Of a stretch of DNA of 64,000 nucleotides, positions 53,893 to 62,335 are shown one piece after another. Both the position numbers and the translations under genes were made by a program. Numbering within the stretch: the first letter of the stretch is position 1; the number at the start of each line of letters is the position of its first letter. The notes beneath the pieces are model-generated. The model was not told the origin of the DNA. It saw only the letters and a list, made by a program, of their open reading frames with translations, and made no database searches. Source of the stretch: Capnocytophaga sp. oral taxon 878 (lineage in GTDB: Bacteria > Bacteroidota > Bacteroidia > Flavobacteriales > Flavobacteriaceae); the NCBI RefSeq assembly GCF_002999135.1, contig NZ_CP027229.1, forward strand, positions 310,001-374,000, in the 5' to 3' direction.

Positions 53893-56397
53893 TCAATTGG
53901 TAGTTTGCAGCATCTTTTCCTTCTCTTTTCGTATTTGTACTAAGCGATAATTTTCAGTAGCTATAGGGTAGGCTTGTAATTGGTTTTTTTCTAAGAACCC
54001 TTTTAGTTCACTTATAATACTTTGTGCAGAATACCCATCACGTATTTTGTGTATAACCCACCAAGTTTCATTTATATTGTATAGATCGGTGGAGAGAGAA
54101 AGTGATTCTGAAATAGCTTTTAGTTTTTCAGTAAATTCTTCTTTTAAATTCTCGCGTATTTCAGGTGTAGTACCTATGATAACCACTTTCCATTGAGTAG
54201 CCTTATCATCGGCTATATATTCTTCTTTTTCTATATCTTTTAGTTCTTCCAATAAGTTTTTAGCTTCTTCACTTTCGGTAGTAGCTGGATAGTTGGTTAC
54301 TATCAATTGTAACTGCGCTTGGTAAGGAGCAAGCCCTTCTAAGCGTGCAGTGGTTTTAGCTTGTAACAGAGCAATAGTAGGAGCAGCTGTTGTTTCATGA
54401 TATTGTAATCCTTCTTGCTGTAATAAATGTGCTGTTTCTGCTATTTCCCCTCTTTTATATTTAGCTGTTAAACTATCAACAAAAACTTGAGCTAATTTGT
54501 TGCGTTCGTGCTGAGAGGTTTCACCTCCTTGCAAGAGTTTTGCATAATCAGTAGAGGGGTAGTTGGCTAATAATCTACTTTTAATAGTTTCAGCTTTAGG
54601 ATTACGGATGTCAGTATAGTTTTTTTGTAGTTCATAGAGGGCAGCAGCTTCTATATCTGCAGTAGGTTGTTGGGCTAATACACGTTCTAATCGTTGTATA
54701 GCTAATTCATTTTCTTTAAACTTAGCTCTGTAAAGTACACCTAATTGATAAAGAGCCTCGTTGCGGTCAGTGGCAAGTTGGGCTATTTCAGCAGCTGTTT
54801 TAGGTAGTTGAGCCAAGTAAGTATCAGGAGTATCTATATTTTGCTCTGCTATTTGTGTCGTAGTAGCCGAAGCGGTAAGTTTAGCTACAGTACCACTACC
54901 TATGCTTGACCACCGCCAGTTATCTTCTAATTTACGATCACCCCAATATTGTTGAAATTGTTGTTTGCCATACGCTACACTCAATGGGTTATAGAAGTAA
55001 AATTTTCCTCCCTTTTGTGTAGTAATATCAGGAGTTGTAAAGCCCATACCTGCATTGGTAATAGGGTTGTTTTTTTGATTTTGGACACGTAAAGCTTTAG
55101 CTTGTTGTATTGAATCAATATGTTTTTGGTAGAAAGCGCGACGTTCGTTTTCGGGTAAAAGCACTACTTTTAGTACGCTATCATTTTTCTTAACAGTATA
55201 CTCTAACTCAGCTATTTTAGCCAGATTATCTCTTTTTCTACGTACATATAAGTGTTCAAAAGTGTTTTCGGGTGTGTAGGTAAGGGTGCTGTCTAGGTGT
55301 TGATACGCCCCTATATAATCTTTTTGATCAAAAAACAACTCAGAAAGGCGTGTATGAGCCTTAGCTTTTAACGGAGTATTCTCTTTGTTGTTAAGTAATG
55401 ATTGGCGATAAAAATCAGTAGCCAACCGTTTTTGTTGTTCTCTTAGCAGTTCGGCATGAGTGTAATACAATACGTCGAGGTAGTTTTTGTGCTCATATCG
55501 ATTTTCTAACTTACGCAAATAGGCTAAGAATTCAGCTTTTTCTTCAGGTGTAAAAGTTTTATTCCGCGCTTTCCCAGCTTGAGCTTCTACCCATAACTTG
55601 CGCGGAATTTTCCAATTTTGTTTTACTACCTTGTCAAAAGCCACTTCAGCAGAATCTCTTTGGTGTTGTTTTTCATATAGTTGAGCAGCAATAAAGTAAT
55701 ACCTACCACGCAAAGCCTTATTGCGAGTGTATTTACCTGCATTATAAAGAGCATCGGCTGCCAAGGGATATTGTTCCTGGTTGATATATGCTTGTCCTAA
55801 GGTAGCATAGGCTTCAGCTTTGTCGTTTCGGCGTATTTTAGGATTTTCACGCAAAAACTCAGTAAGTTTCTCAATAGCTACTTTATCTTTTCCCAAACGA
55901 AGATTTGTTTTCTGTGCCCATACGGCTGCTTCGGGTATGCGTTCACTCATACCGTAGTTGGTAAGCATGTGGTTAAAAGCCTCTAAAGCTGGGAAAAAAC
56001 GCTCATCGTAATAACGTGCTTGCCCCAAAAGCATATAAGCATCATCAATCTTATAGTTGCGTTGCACCCCATTAAAAACCATTGAGTGACGCTGAATGGT
56101 TTTGATAGCCTTCTCTTCAGCCCGTTCAAAGTCTGGGTTACCTATACCGTCTAACTGCACTTTCCCAGTCATACCTATAGGCTCTACAGGCAATATCTCA
56201 CCAAAGTTATCTTGGTATTTTTCGCGTAGTTCATTCAGTCCCTTTGCATACGCCTCTTCGCCATTAAATAGTACATTGTACTTGGTTACAATGGGCTGCA
56301 TTTGTCGGTTGTAATACGTATTGGCATTGGGAGTGCAAGCAATAATAAGCAATGTGCAAACCCCTATAAAAGTGCTATATAATAAAGTTCTTTTCAT
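53893..56397 (-). CDS. sprE: Type IX secretion / gliding lipoprotein SprE (PorW)
   Basis: 834 residues from ATG at 56397. An upstream ATG at 56451 adds 18 residues but hides the lipoprotein signal MKRTLLYSTFIGVCTLLIIAC. The mature start NANTYYNRQMQPIVTKYNVLFNGEEAYAKGL and the following EILPVEPIG segment are the pattern of SprE/PorW, a TPR-rich lipoprotein needed for gliding and type IX secretion; several tetratricopeptide repeats follow (about 100-400 and 590-760). PorW is thought to join the trans-envelope complex to the outer-membrane parts. The gene stands alone; the PorP/SprF gene is 20 kb away. Confidence 0.88.
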   Translation of the reverse strand: MKRTLLYSTFIGVCTLLIIACTPNANTYYNRQMQPIVTKYNVLFNGEEAYAKGLNELREKYQDNFGEILPVEPIGMTGKVQLDGIGNPDFERAEEKAIKTIQRHSMVFNGVQRNYKIDDAYMLLGQARYYDERFFPALEAFNHMLTNYGMSERIPEAAVWAQKTNLRLGKDKVAIEKLTEFLRENPKIRRNDKAEAYATLGQAYINQEQYPLAADALYNAGKYTRNKALRGRYYFIAAQLYEKQHQRDSAEVAFDKVVKQNWKIPRKLWVEAQAGKARNKTFTPEEKAEFLAYLRKLENRYEHKNYLDVLYYTHAELLREQQKRLATDFYRQSLLNNKENTPLKAKAHTRLSELFFDQKDYIGAYQHLDSTLTYTPENTFEHLYVRRKRDNLAKIAELEYTVKKNDSVLKVVLLPENERRAFYQKHIDSIQQAKALRVQNQKNNPITNAGMGFTTPDITTQKGGKFYFYNPLSVAYGKQQFQQYWGDRKLEDNWRWSSIGSGTVAKLTASATTTQIAEQNIDTPDTYLAQLPKTAAEIAQLATDRNEALYQLGVLYRAKFKENELAIQRLERVLAQQPTADIEAAALYELQKNYTDIRNPKAETIKSRLLANYPSTDYAKLLQGGETSQHERNKLAQVFVDSLTAKYKRGEIAETAHLLQQEGLQYHETTAAPTIALLQAKTTARLEGLAPYQAQLQLIVTNYPATTESEEAKNLLEELKDIEKEEYIADDKATQWKVVIIGTTPEIRENLKEEFTEKLKAISESLSLSTDLYNINETWWVIHKIRDGYSAQSIISELKGFLEKNQLQAYPIATENYRLVQIRKEKEKMLQTTN

Positions 56398-56695
56398 TCG
56401 AAATGTGTTGTAAGAATGGGCGAAATTACTACTTTTTTTTGAAATAAGCACTATCTCGAATTAAAAAAGTACTCTTCAAGTCTAAAAATATTCTTTTTTT
56501 ACTCAAAGGAAGTACTATGTTATTCACTATAAAATAAGCAATACCCACAGCTAAAAGAATGAAAAACATAAAGCAGAAGCCAATTCCAATACAAGTTTAC
56601 TCTAATAAAGCCTTTCAATAACTTGAAACAATATAGATGAACCATATAAAAAATCCCTAACTAATATTCCCGACAGAAAAAACTATCTTCTACAA

Positions 56696-56742
56696 TGAAC
56701 GAACGAATAACGAAGGATAAACGAACTATAAACGAAGGATAG
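56696..56742 (+). repeat. Phased 11-bp repeat element, copy 5
   Basis: TG + four units (AACGAACGAAT, AACGAAGGATA, AACGAACTATA, AACGAAGGATA) + G. It lies in the 460-bp gap between the divergent SprE and GH6 genes, 69 bp before the GH6 -7 box. The rest of the gap is AT-rich with no other feature that I can name. Confidence 0.93.
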
Positions 56743-56810
56743 CTCTTCAGCTGGCACAGCCAAGTATTATAAAAAGAAGTAAGAAATCTTATCAGTTCAA
56801 AAATATTTTG

Positions 56811-56818
56811 TACCTTTG
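56811..56818 (+). promoter_or_regulatory. -7 box of the GH6 gene
   Basis: TACCTTTG matches the -7 consensus. No good TTG is found at 19-20 bp upstream, so the promoter may be weak or depend on an activator. Confidence 0.6.
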
Positions 56819-56857
56819 TGGCAATAAAAAGTATGTATAAGATAAAAAAATAAAATT

Positions 56858-57901
56858 ATGAAGAAATTACTCTCTTTAATCGCAGGGCTATTACTGATAA
56901 TAGCTTGCCAAAAAGCTGAAGAAAAAACACCCCCCACTCAGCCTAAAACCCCTTATGATTGGGATTTCTATACCGACCCTTCTCGGCTGGCAGTAGTTAA
57001 AAAACAACCTACTGCCGAGTTGAAAAAAATCTACTATCAAGTGTATGGCACTCCGTGCGGAGGCTGGTTTGATGGGATTTCTCCTACCCCTGAAAAAAAT
57101 GACACCTACCTCAAAGCCTTTATCGATGGGGCTGAACGCTCTCAAAAAACACCTATCGTAGTTATCTATGGCATCCCCAATCGTGATTGTGGCTTCTTAT
57201 CTAAGGGCGGACATCCTACAGCTGCTTCATATCGAGCCTGGATTGATCGTGTAAGTACTATTATTGGGCAGCGCCGTGCAGTAGTGATTGTAGAACCCGA
57301 TGCTATTAACTATTGTAACCATAAGAAAGGCACACCACAATACAATGAAAGGGCTGAATTACTTACTTATGTAGGGAAAACTCTCAAAAATAACAATCCT
57401 AATGTAGTAACCTACCTACATGCAGGTAATTCGGTATTGGTTACAGCTCACCCCGAAGCTGTAGCTACTGCTGTGATAGATGGTGGGCTAGAGTATATGC
57501 AAGGTTTTGCGCTAAATGTCTCAGGCTTAGGAGGTACACAAGAAGAACAAGTAGGGGCTGAAAAGTTTGTAGATTTCTTAGCCACCAAAGGGCTCAAAGC
57601 ACGTTATGTGATTGATACAGGAAGAAGTGGTATCAATAGGCCTAAACACCAAAATGAGAATGCACCCTATAATTCGTGTAATAATTTTAATGCCGCTTTA
57701 GGACCTCGTAGCACTACCCGCACTACCGCTCCTCACGCCGATGCATACCTGTGGATAAACGGTGGGGGAGGCTCCGATGGCGAATGCAATATGGGCGCTC
57801 CTGCTGCAGGCTCGCCTTATCCAGAATATACTCGTGCCCTTATTAATAATGCTATTAGAGTAAAAAGTATTGAAATATTAGAAGTGCCAAACGATCTTTA
57901 G
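56858..57901 (+). CDS. Glycoside hydrolase family 6-like lipoprotein
   Basis: 347 residues. The signal MKKLLSLIAGLLLIIAC gives lipidated Cys17 and envelope anchoring. The rest resembles GH6 endoglucanases/cellobiohydrolases: IYGIPNRDCGFLSKGG with Asp110, YRAWIDRVSTIIG, VVIVEPDAINYCN with Asp148 (the acid Asp221 of Trichoderma Cel6A), YLHAG, YVIDTGRSGINRP, and WINGGGGSDGECNMGAPAAG with Asp307 in the place of the late catalytic-loop aspartate. All the key acids are present. GH6 cleaves beta-1,4-glucans with inversion and is best known from actinobacteria and fungi, so its presence here is notable. The last 4 bp overlap the end of the convergent dipeptidase gene. Confidence 0.85.
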   Translation: MKKLLSLIAGLLLIIACQKAEEKTPPTQPKTPYDWDFYTDPSRLAVVKKQPTAELKKIYYQVYGTPCGGWFDGISPTPEKNDTYLKAFIDGAERSQKTPIVVIYGIPNRDCGFLSKGGHPTAASYRAWIDRVSTIIGQRRAVVIVEPDAINYCNHKKGTPQYNERAELLTYVGKTLKNNNPNVVTYLHAGNSVLVTAHPEAVATAVIDGGLEYMQGFALNVSGLGGTQEEQVGAEKFVDFLATKGLKARYVIDTGRSGINRPKHQNENAPYNSCNNFNAALGPRSTTRTTAPHADAYLWINGGGGSDGECNMGAPAAGSPYPEYTRALINNAIRVKSIEILEVPNDL

Positions 57902-58509
57902 TGTTCACCCTTGCACTCCCACTGAAAATCCTCTACTTTTGATTGCATTTCAGGGCGATACTCATAGTGCCACCACTCCGAGTAGATAGATTTGAAGTTA
58001 TATTTGTTCAGTATATCTTTTAGGAGTTTACGGTTTTCAAGTACTTTTTTAGGTAGGGTAGTGCAAGTGTGATGTGCTTCCTTGCCAAAAAAATCAAAAG
58101 GAGTACCCATATCTAGCTCATTACCATCCTTATCTACCAAAGTAAGATCTACAGCAGCACCCCGATTGTGCTTAGACCCTTTCGCAGGATTAGCCACATA
58201 ATGAGTGCCTGGTAGTATCTTCCACATTTTCTTCTGAACAGCAAGCGGTCGGTAGCAATCAAATAACTTAATCCGATAGCCTAACTTTAAGAATTCGGCA
58301 TTGGCTTTTACCAGTGCCTCGGCAGTACTTTTGCGCAAATAACAATCGCCACACTCATACACAGCCTGTTTTAGGAAGTTATCGGGGGTGGCGTATTTCA
58401 TATCAAATACAAAGTTGGATGAAAGACTTTTTAGTAAAACAAAGTCAGACTGTTGTGCCCATAGGGTAGGAGTGAAGCACAGTACTAAAAGTAGTAAAAT
58501 ACGTTTCAT
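57898..58509 (-). CDS. VanX-type D-Ala-D-Ala dipeptidase (M15)
   Basis: 203 residues from ATG at 58509; a longer frame to 58527 begins before the predicted transcript start. A signal peptide (MKRILLLLVLCFTPTLWAQ) makes it periplasmic. Zinc ligands His114 and Asp121 (SKHNRGAAVDLTL) and His181 (SEWWHYEY), with catalytic Glu178, fit the M15D group. The periplasmic location suggests peptidoglycan turnover or use of D-Ala-D-Ala as a nutrient, rather than VanX-like vancomycin resistance: no vanH/vanA genes are near. It is divergent from smpB. Confidence 0.92.
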   Translation of the reverse strand: MKRILLLLVLCFTPTLWAQQSDFVLLKSLSSNFVFDMKYATPDNFLKQAVYECGDCYLRKSTAEALVKANAEFLKLGYRIKLFDCYRPLAVQKKMWKILPGTHYVANPAKGSKHNRGAAVDLTLVDKDGNELDMGTPFDFFGKEAHHTCTTLPKKVLENRKLLKDILNKYNFKSIYSEWWHYEYRPEMQSKVEDFQWECKGEH

Positions 58510-58524
58510 AAAACTGATTTTCTG

Positions 58525-58532
58525 CAAAAGTA
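58525..58532 (-). promoter_or_regulatory. -7 box of the dipeptidase gene
   Basis: Minus strand TACTTTTG at 58532-58525. The -33 is not clear (nearest TTG is 15 bp away). Start would be about 10 bases before the ATG at 58509. Confidence 0.6.
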
Positions 58533-58554
58533 CGAAAAACTTTTAAACAAAAGC

Positions 58555-58584
58555 TTGTTATGTCAGAAAAAAAGACTACTTTTG
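58555..58584 (+). promoter_or_regulatory. smpB promoter, almost touching the start codon
   Basis: TTG at 58555-58557, 19 bp, TACTTTTG at 58577-58584. The ATG of smpB begins at 58589, so the transcript should start at or next to the start codon. Confidence 0.75.
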
Positions 58585-58588
58585 CTTT

Positions 58589-59044
58589 ATGATTCAGAAA
58601 ACAATACAAATACTTAACAAACGAGCAAAGTTTGAATATGAAATACTCACCCGTTATACTGCGGGCATAGTGCTGGTAGGCACCGAAATTAAATCAATAC
58701 GTATGGGTAAAGCCTCTATAGCCGAGAGCTTTTGTGAGTTCAATGAAAAAGGTGAACTTTTTATGATTAACTCAACTGTTGAGCTTTATGATTTTGGCAC
58801 TTATTACAACCATCGCCCCAAGAGTGAGCGCAAACTATTATTGCAGAAAAAAGAGTTGCGCAAACTCAATAAAGAGGTGAAAAATACAGGGCTTACCATA
58901 GTGCCTCTTCGGCTTTTTGTTAATGATAAAGGGCTAGCAAAGGTAGATATAGCCTTAGTACGAGGTAAGAAATTGTATGATAAACGAGAAACAATTAAAG
59001 ACCGCGATAACAAACGCAACTTAGACCGATTGATGAAAAAATAG
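58589..59044 (+). CDS. smpB: SsrA (tmRNA)-binding protein
   Basis: 151 residues. SmpB binds tmRNA and brings it to stalled ribosomes. Seen: INKRAKFEYEIL-type start (ILNKRAKFEYEILTRYTAGIVLVGTEIKSIR), ESFCEFNEKGELFMIN, the ERKLLLQKKELRKLN block, TIVPLRLFVNDKGLAKVDIALVRGKKLYDKRE, and the basic tail KDRDNKRNLDRLMKK. The start fits relatives exactly, so the promoter predicts a leaderless message. tmRNA itself is not in the window. The next gene starts 1 bp after its stop. Confidence 0.97.
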   Translation: MIQKTIQILNKRAKFEYEILTRYTAGIVLVGTEIKSIRMGKASIAESFCEFNEKGELFMINSTVELYDFGTYYNHRPKSERKLLLQKKELRKLNKEVKNTGLTIVPLRLFVNDKGLAKVDIALVRGKKLYDKRETIKDRDNKRNLDRLMKK

Positions 59045-59045
59045 A

Positions 59046-59528
59046 ATGTATACAGATTTTAAACAACTACCAGATGATGCCCGTGTGTGGGTATACCAAT
59101 GCAACCGTAGTTTTACGGAAGAAGAACAAGCGCAACTAAATACACAGTTGCAAGATTTTATAAACCGTTGGAAGGTTCATGGTAAGGACTTGCTATCGGC
59201 TTTTGAACTGCGTTACAATCGCTTTATAGTAATAGGAGCTTCTCCTGATGCTCATGGTGTAGGAGGCTGCTCATTAGATACATTGGCGCGCTTTATTCAG
59301 GAGTTAGAAACTCAGTATAACGTTACCTTACTGGATAGGATGAATGTGAGTTACCGCCAAGGTGAATATATAGCTTATAAAAACCTTTCCGACTTTAAGA
59401 AGATGGTGAAAGATAAGGCTGTATCGGCACAGACAATAGTGTTTAACAACTTGGTGAATACTAAATTGGAATATGAAGAGAACTGGGAAGTGCCTTTGGA
59501 AGAAAGCTGGCACAATAGGTTTTTATAA
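59046..59528 (+). CDS. Conserved flavobacterial protein of unknown function
   Basis: 160 residues. I recall close relatives across flavobacteria, often labelled 'ABC transporter ATPase', but no Walker A or signature motif is present, so that label is wrong for this protein. Conserved-looking blocks: RVWVYQCNRSFTEEE, FELRYNRFIVIGASP, RMNVSYRQGEYIAYKNLSDFKKMVKDKAVSAQTIVFNNLV, and the C-terminal NWEVPLEESWHNRFL. Soluble, no signal. It starts 1 bp after smpB and probably shares its transcript; a link to trans-translation is only positional. Confidence 0.8.
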   Translation: MYTDFKQLPDDARVWVYQCNRSFTEEEQAQLNTQLQDFINRWKVHGKDLLSAFELRYNRFIVIGASPDAHGVGGCSLDTLARFIQELETQYNVTLLDRMNVSYRQGEYIAYKNLSDFKKMVKDKAVSAQTIVFNNLVNTKLEYEENWEVPLEESWHNRFL

Positions 59529-59549
59529 TTAGCAAATTAGTAAATTAGC

Positions 59550-59600
59550 AAATTAGCAGATTAGTAAATGTGAGTGTTTACTAATCTGCTAATTTATTTT
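59550..59600. terminator. Bidirectional terminator between the smpB pair and lysA
   Basis: AAATTAGCAGATTAGTAAA (59550-59568) pairs perfectly with 59577-59595 around an 8-base loop, followed by a T-rich tract. It is preceded by 8-bp direct repeats of the type ATTAGCAA (about 59528-59567). Confidence 0.88.
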
Positions 59601-59611
59601 TTATAAATCTG

Positions 59612-60808
59612 TTAAAATATTTGATTTCTAACTAAATCATCAAAGGTTTCGGCTTTTCGGATGAGTTTGGCTTCGCCGTTTTGCCATAGCACTTCGGCAG
59701 GGCGTAGGCGTGAATTGTAATTGCTTGCCATAGTGTAACAGTAGGCTCCTGCATTGTGGAAACACAATATATCGCCTTCGGTAATTTCGGCTATTTGTCG
59801 GTTGGAAGCAAAGGTATCTGTTTCGCAAATATAACCTACTACCGAGTAAAAACGTTTCTTTCCTTCGGGGTTGGAGATGTTCTCAATATAGTGGGTAGCC
59901 CCGTAGAACATAGGGCGGATGAGGTGGTTAAACCCAGAGTCGATGCCTGCAAATACGGTAGAGGTGGTTTGTTTTACTACATTTACTTTTACTAAGAAGC
60001 GTCCGGCTTCACTTACTAAGAACTTACCAGGTTCAAAGGCTAATGTGAGTTCGCGGCCGTATTCTTTGCAAAACTCATTAAAGCGATTGCTAAGGCGTTC
60101 GCCTAATTCTTCAATATTAGTTTGTATATCTCCTTCTTTATAAGGTACTTTAAAGCCACTACCAAAATCGATGAATTGCAGTTCGGTGAAGTGTTTAGCT
60201 GTTTCGAACAAGATTTCGGCTGCATAGAGGAATACGTCGATATCTAAAATGTCACTACCTGTATGCATGTGTATGCCGTTGATGTGCATTTTGGTGTTTT
60301 CGACAATACGCAGTATATGAGGTATTTGGTGGATGCTAATACCAAATTTGCTATCGATATGTCCTACTGAAATGTTGCTATTGCCTCCTGCCATTACGTG
60401 TGGGTTGATGCGAATGCATACGGGTACTTCGGGGTGCTGTGTGCCGAACTGTTCTAAGAATGAGAGGTTGTCGATATTAAGCTGTACACCTAAGCGCATA
60501 GCTTCTTCGATTTCGCTCATTGATACGCCATTGGGGGTGAAGATGATCTGTTCGGGAGCAAAACCTGCTAGTAGTCCTAACTGTACTTCTTGAATGGAAA
60601 CGGTATCGAGTCCGGCTCCTAATTGCTTCATTAGCTTTAAAATAGAGATATTTGATAAAGCTTTCATTGCATAATTGATGCGCAGTTTGGGTACTGGAGC
60701 AAAGGCAGAGGTGAGGCGCTGGTATTGGGAGGTTATTTTTTCAGCATCGTACACATAAACGGGGCTTCCGTAGGTGTGTGCTATATGTAATAATTGGTCT
60801 GTGTTCAT
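59612..60808 (-). CDS. lysA: Diaminopimelate decarboxylase
   Basis: 398 residues. PLP enzyme (alanine-racemase fold) that makes lysine from meso-diaminopimelate. PLP Lys49 in INYAMKALSN, glycine-rich HMHTGSDILD and FIDFGSGFKVPY, EPGKFLVSEAG, and the acceptor-side CETDTFASNRQI and NAGAYCYTMASNYNSRLRP blocks match LysA. It stands alone with its own promoter and a shared terminator. Confidence 0.96.
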   Translation of the reverse strand: MNTDQLLHIAHTYGSPVYVYDAEKITSQYQRLTSAFAPVPKLRINYAMKALSNISILKLMKQLGAGLDTVSIQEVQLGLLAGFAPEQIIFTPNGVSMSEIEEAMRLGVQLNIDNLSFLEQFGTQHPEVPVCIRINPHVMAGGNSNISVGHIDSKFGISIHQIPHILRIVENTKMHINGIHMHTGSDILDIDVFLYAAEILFETAKHFTELQFIDFGSGFKVPYKEGDIQTNIEELGERLSNRFNEFCKEYGRELTLAFEPGKFLVSEAGRFLVKVNVVKQTTSTVFAGIDSGFNHLIRPMFYGATHYIENISNPEGKKRFYSVVGYICETDTFASNRQIAEITEGDILCFHNAGAYCYTMASNYNSRLRPAEVLWQNGEAKLIRKAETFDDLVRNQIF

Positions 60809-60828
60809 CTTTTTGTTCTTTTAGGCTG

Positions 60829-60858
60829 CAAAGGTACAAAACAATTGTCAATTAGCAA
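60829..60858 (-). promoter_or_regulatory. lysA promoter
   Basis: Minus strand: TTG at 60858-60856, 19 bp, TACCTTTG at 60836-60829; leader of about 15 bases. No lysine riboswitch fits in it. Confidence 0.8.
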
Positions 60859-60943
60859 GTTTTAGGGGGTTAGTTTTCAGGGTATAGGGGGAAGAGTTGA
60901 TGTGTTTATTTTATGTTATATGATGAGGCTGTATTATTTTACC

Positions 60944-60992
60944 AACTATCCTTCGTTTATAGTTCGTTTATCCTTCGTTTATCGTTCGTTCA
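60944..60992 (-). repeat. Phased 11-bp repeat element, copy 6 (inverted)
   Basis: On the minus strand: TG + AACGAACGATA + AACGAAGGATA + AACGAACTATA + AACGAAGGATA + GTT. The first unit ends ATA where the other full copies have AAT. It lies between the divergent lysA and metallophosphoesterase promoters, 86 bp from the lysA -33 box. Confidence 0.92.
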
Positions 60993-61123
60993 TCTTAAAC
61001 TTGCACTTGGGTAATGTTATGAGGGGTTCCTAAGGTAGGCTGAAGGTACTTGTAATATGAAAGTTTTTTGTTGGTAGGTTGGATAAAGAATGGGATGTTT
61101 GCTTTAAATTAATTATAGCTGTA

Positions 61124-61155
61124 TTTGCTTGCTTGGCAAATTATTTGTACCTTTG
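61124..61155 (+). promoter_or_regulatory. Metallophosphoesterase promoter
   Basis: TTTG at 61124-61127, 20 bp, TACCTTTG at 61148-61155. It fixes the start at 61176, since a possible TTG start at 61125 lies inside the promoter. Confidence 0.82.
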
Positions 61156-61175
61156 CGCCAATAAATAACATAACA

Positions 61176-62324
61176 ATGATGAATTACCTATTGAGGATTT
61201 TATTAGTTTGCCTTTTAATGTTTCCTGTTGGAGAGGTTGGGGCGCAAAATAAGCCTAAAAAATCGGAAGAAAGGCTTGCTAAAGACACTTCGGGAGTGGA
61301 TTGGGATGGTCCGTATGTGTTTTATGTGAAAAATAAGGTTGTATCTAAGCAGATAGTGAAGGGAAAGGGAGGTTTTGAGTTGGTTTTGAAAGAAAAGTCT
61401 CCTAAAAGTTGCAGTAGGAAGCTGAAATGCTATGTGGATGATAAAGATTTTTTTACTTTTAAGCTGAAAAAAGAACTTACAAATGAAGAATCGGTATATG
61501 AAATGCCTGAAAAGTTGATTGCTATTTCGGATATAGAGGGGCAGTATGGGGCTTTTAAACAGTTCTTGATAGGTAATGGGGTGATGAATGCTAAATATGA
61601 ATGGACTTATGGCAAAGGACACTTGGTTACGGTAGGTGATTTTTTTGACCGAGGTTTGTTGGTAACTCAAACACTTTGGCTTATTTATCATTTGGAACAA
61701 CAAGCTGAAAGGGTAGGAGGAAAGGTGCATTTTATATTAGGTAACCACGACCTGATGAATATGAATGATGATTTCCGGTATGTGCGCAAGAAATATTTTG
61801 AGAATGAAAAACTGCTACAGGAGGATTATTACAATCTTTACAAACCTCATACTGAGTTAGGAAGATGGCTGGGTACTAAAAACTTAGTGGAACGCATAGG
61901 TGATTATGTGTTTGTACACGCTGGTATTTCGGTAGAAGTGGCTAATTTAGGGCTATCGGTAGAAGAATTGAATAGCAAAGCTCGTGATTATTACTTTGAC
62001 AACAGAAAAGCCCAACAAATGAAAGATAATTTGTATAGTACTATTTATCAATTTGGGATAAGCCCTATGTGGTACCGAGGTTGGGGTAAACAAACTATAG
62101 ACCCTACTGAGGCAGAAACAATTATGGAGAAATGGAAGGTGGGTAAGTTTGTGATAGGACATACATTATACCCTGAAGTAACTTACTTGATGAATAGAAG
62201 AGTGATAGACCTTGATGTGGAACATGCGCAAGGGGTAATACAAGGGGTACTAATAGAAAAAGGTAAGGAGTACAAGGTGAATGAGAAAGGGGAGAGGACA
62301 GAGATTAGAGATACTAATAATTAA
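61176..62324 (+). CDS. Secreted calcineurin-like metallophosphoesterase
   Basis: 382 residues from ATG at 61176; the next codon is also ATG. A signal peptide ([23 protein letters not shown]) leads to the periplasm or beyond. Metal motifs: SDIEG (118-122), GDFFDRG (154-160), GNHD (189-192), FVHAGIS and [10 protein letters not shown]. The first motif has Glu121 where the usual D-x-H motif has His; I recall the same SDIEG form in related Bacteroidota proteins, so it is probably a subfamily trait. GDFFDRG and GNHD resemble PPP-type protein phosphatases. The substrate is unknown. It ends 11 bp before rfbA. Confidence 0.85.
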   Translation: MMNYLLRILLVCLLMFPVGEVGAQNKPKKSEERLAKDTSGVDWDGPYVFYVKNKVVSKQIVKGKGGFELVLKEKSPKSCSRKLKCYVDDKDFFTFKLKKELTNEESVYEMPEKLIAISDIEGQYGAFKQFLIGNGVMNAKYEWTYGKGHLVTVGDFFDRGLLVTQTLWLIYHLEQQAERVGGKVHFILGNHDLMNMNDDFRYVRKKYFENEKLLQEDYYNLYKPHTELGRWLGTKNLVERIGDYVFVHAGISVEVANLGLSVEELNSKARDYYFDNRKAQQMKDNLYSTIYQFGISPMWYRGWGKQTIDPTEAETIMEKWKVGKFVIGHTLYPEVTYLMNRRVIDLDVEHAQGVIQGVLIEKGKEYKVNEKGERTEIRDTNN

Positions 62325-62335
62325 AAAAGTTATCA

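Noticed and set aside
57898..58509. Vancomycin resistance (VanX) gene
   Set aside because: It has a signal peptide and no vanH or vanA neighbours; a periplasmic peptidoglycan-related dipeptidase is more likely.
59046..59528. ABC transporter ATPase label for the gene after smpB
   Set aside because: No Walker A, signature or Walker B motif is present in its 160 residues.
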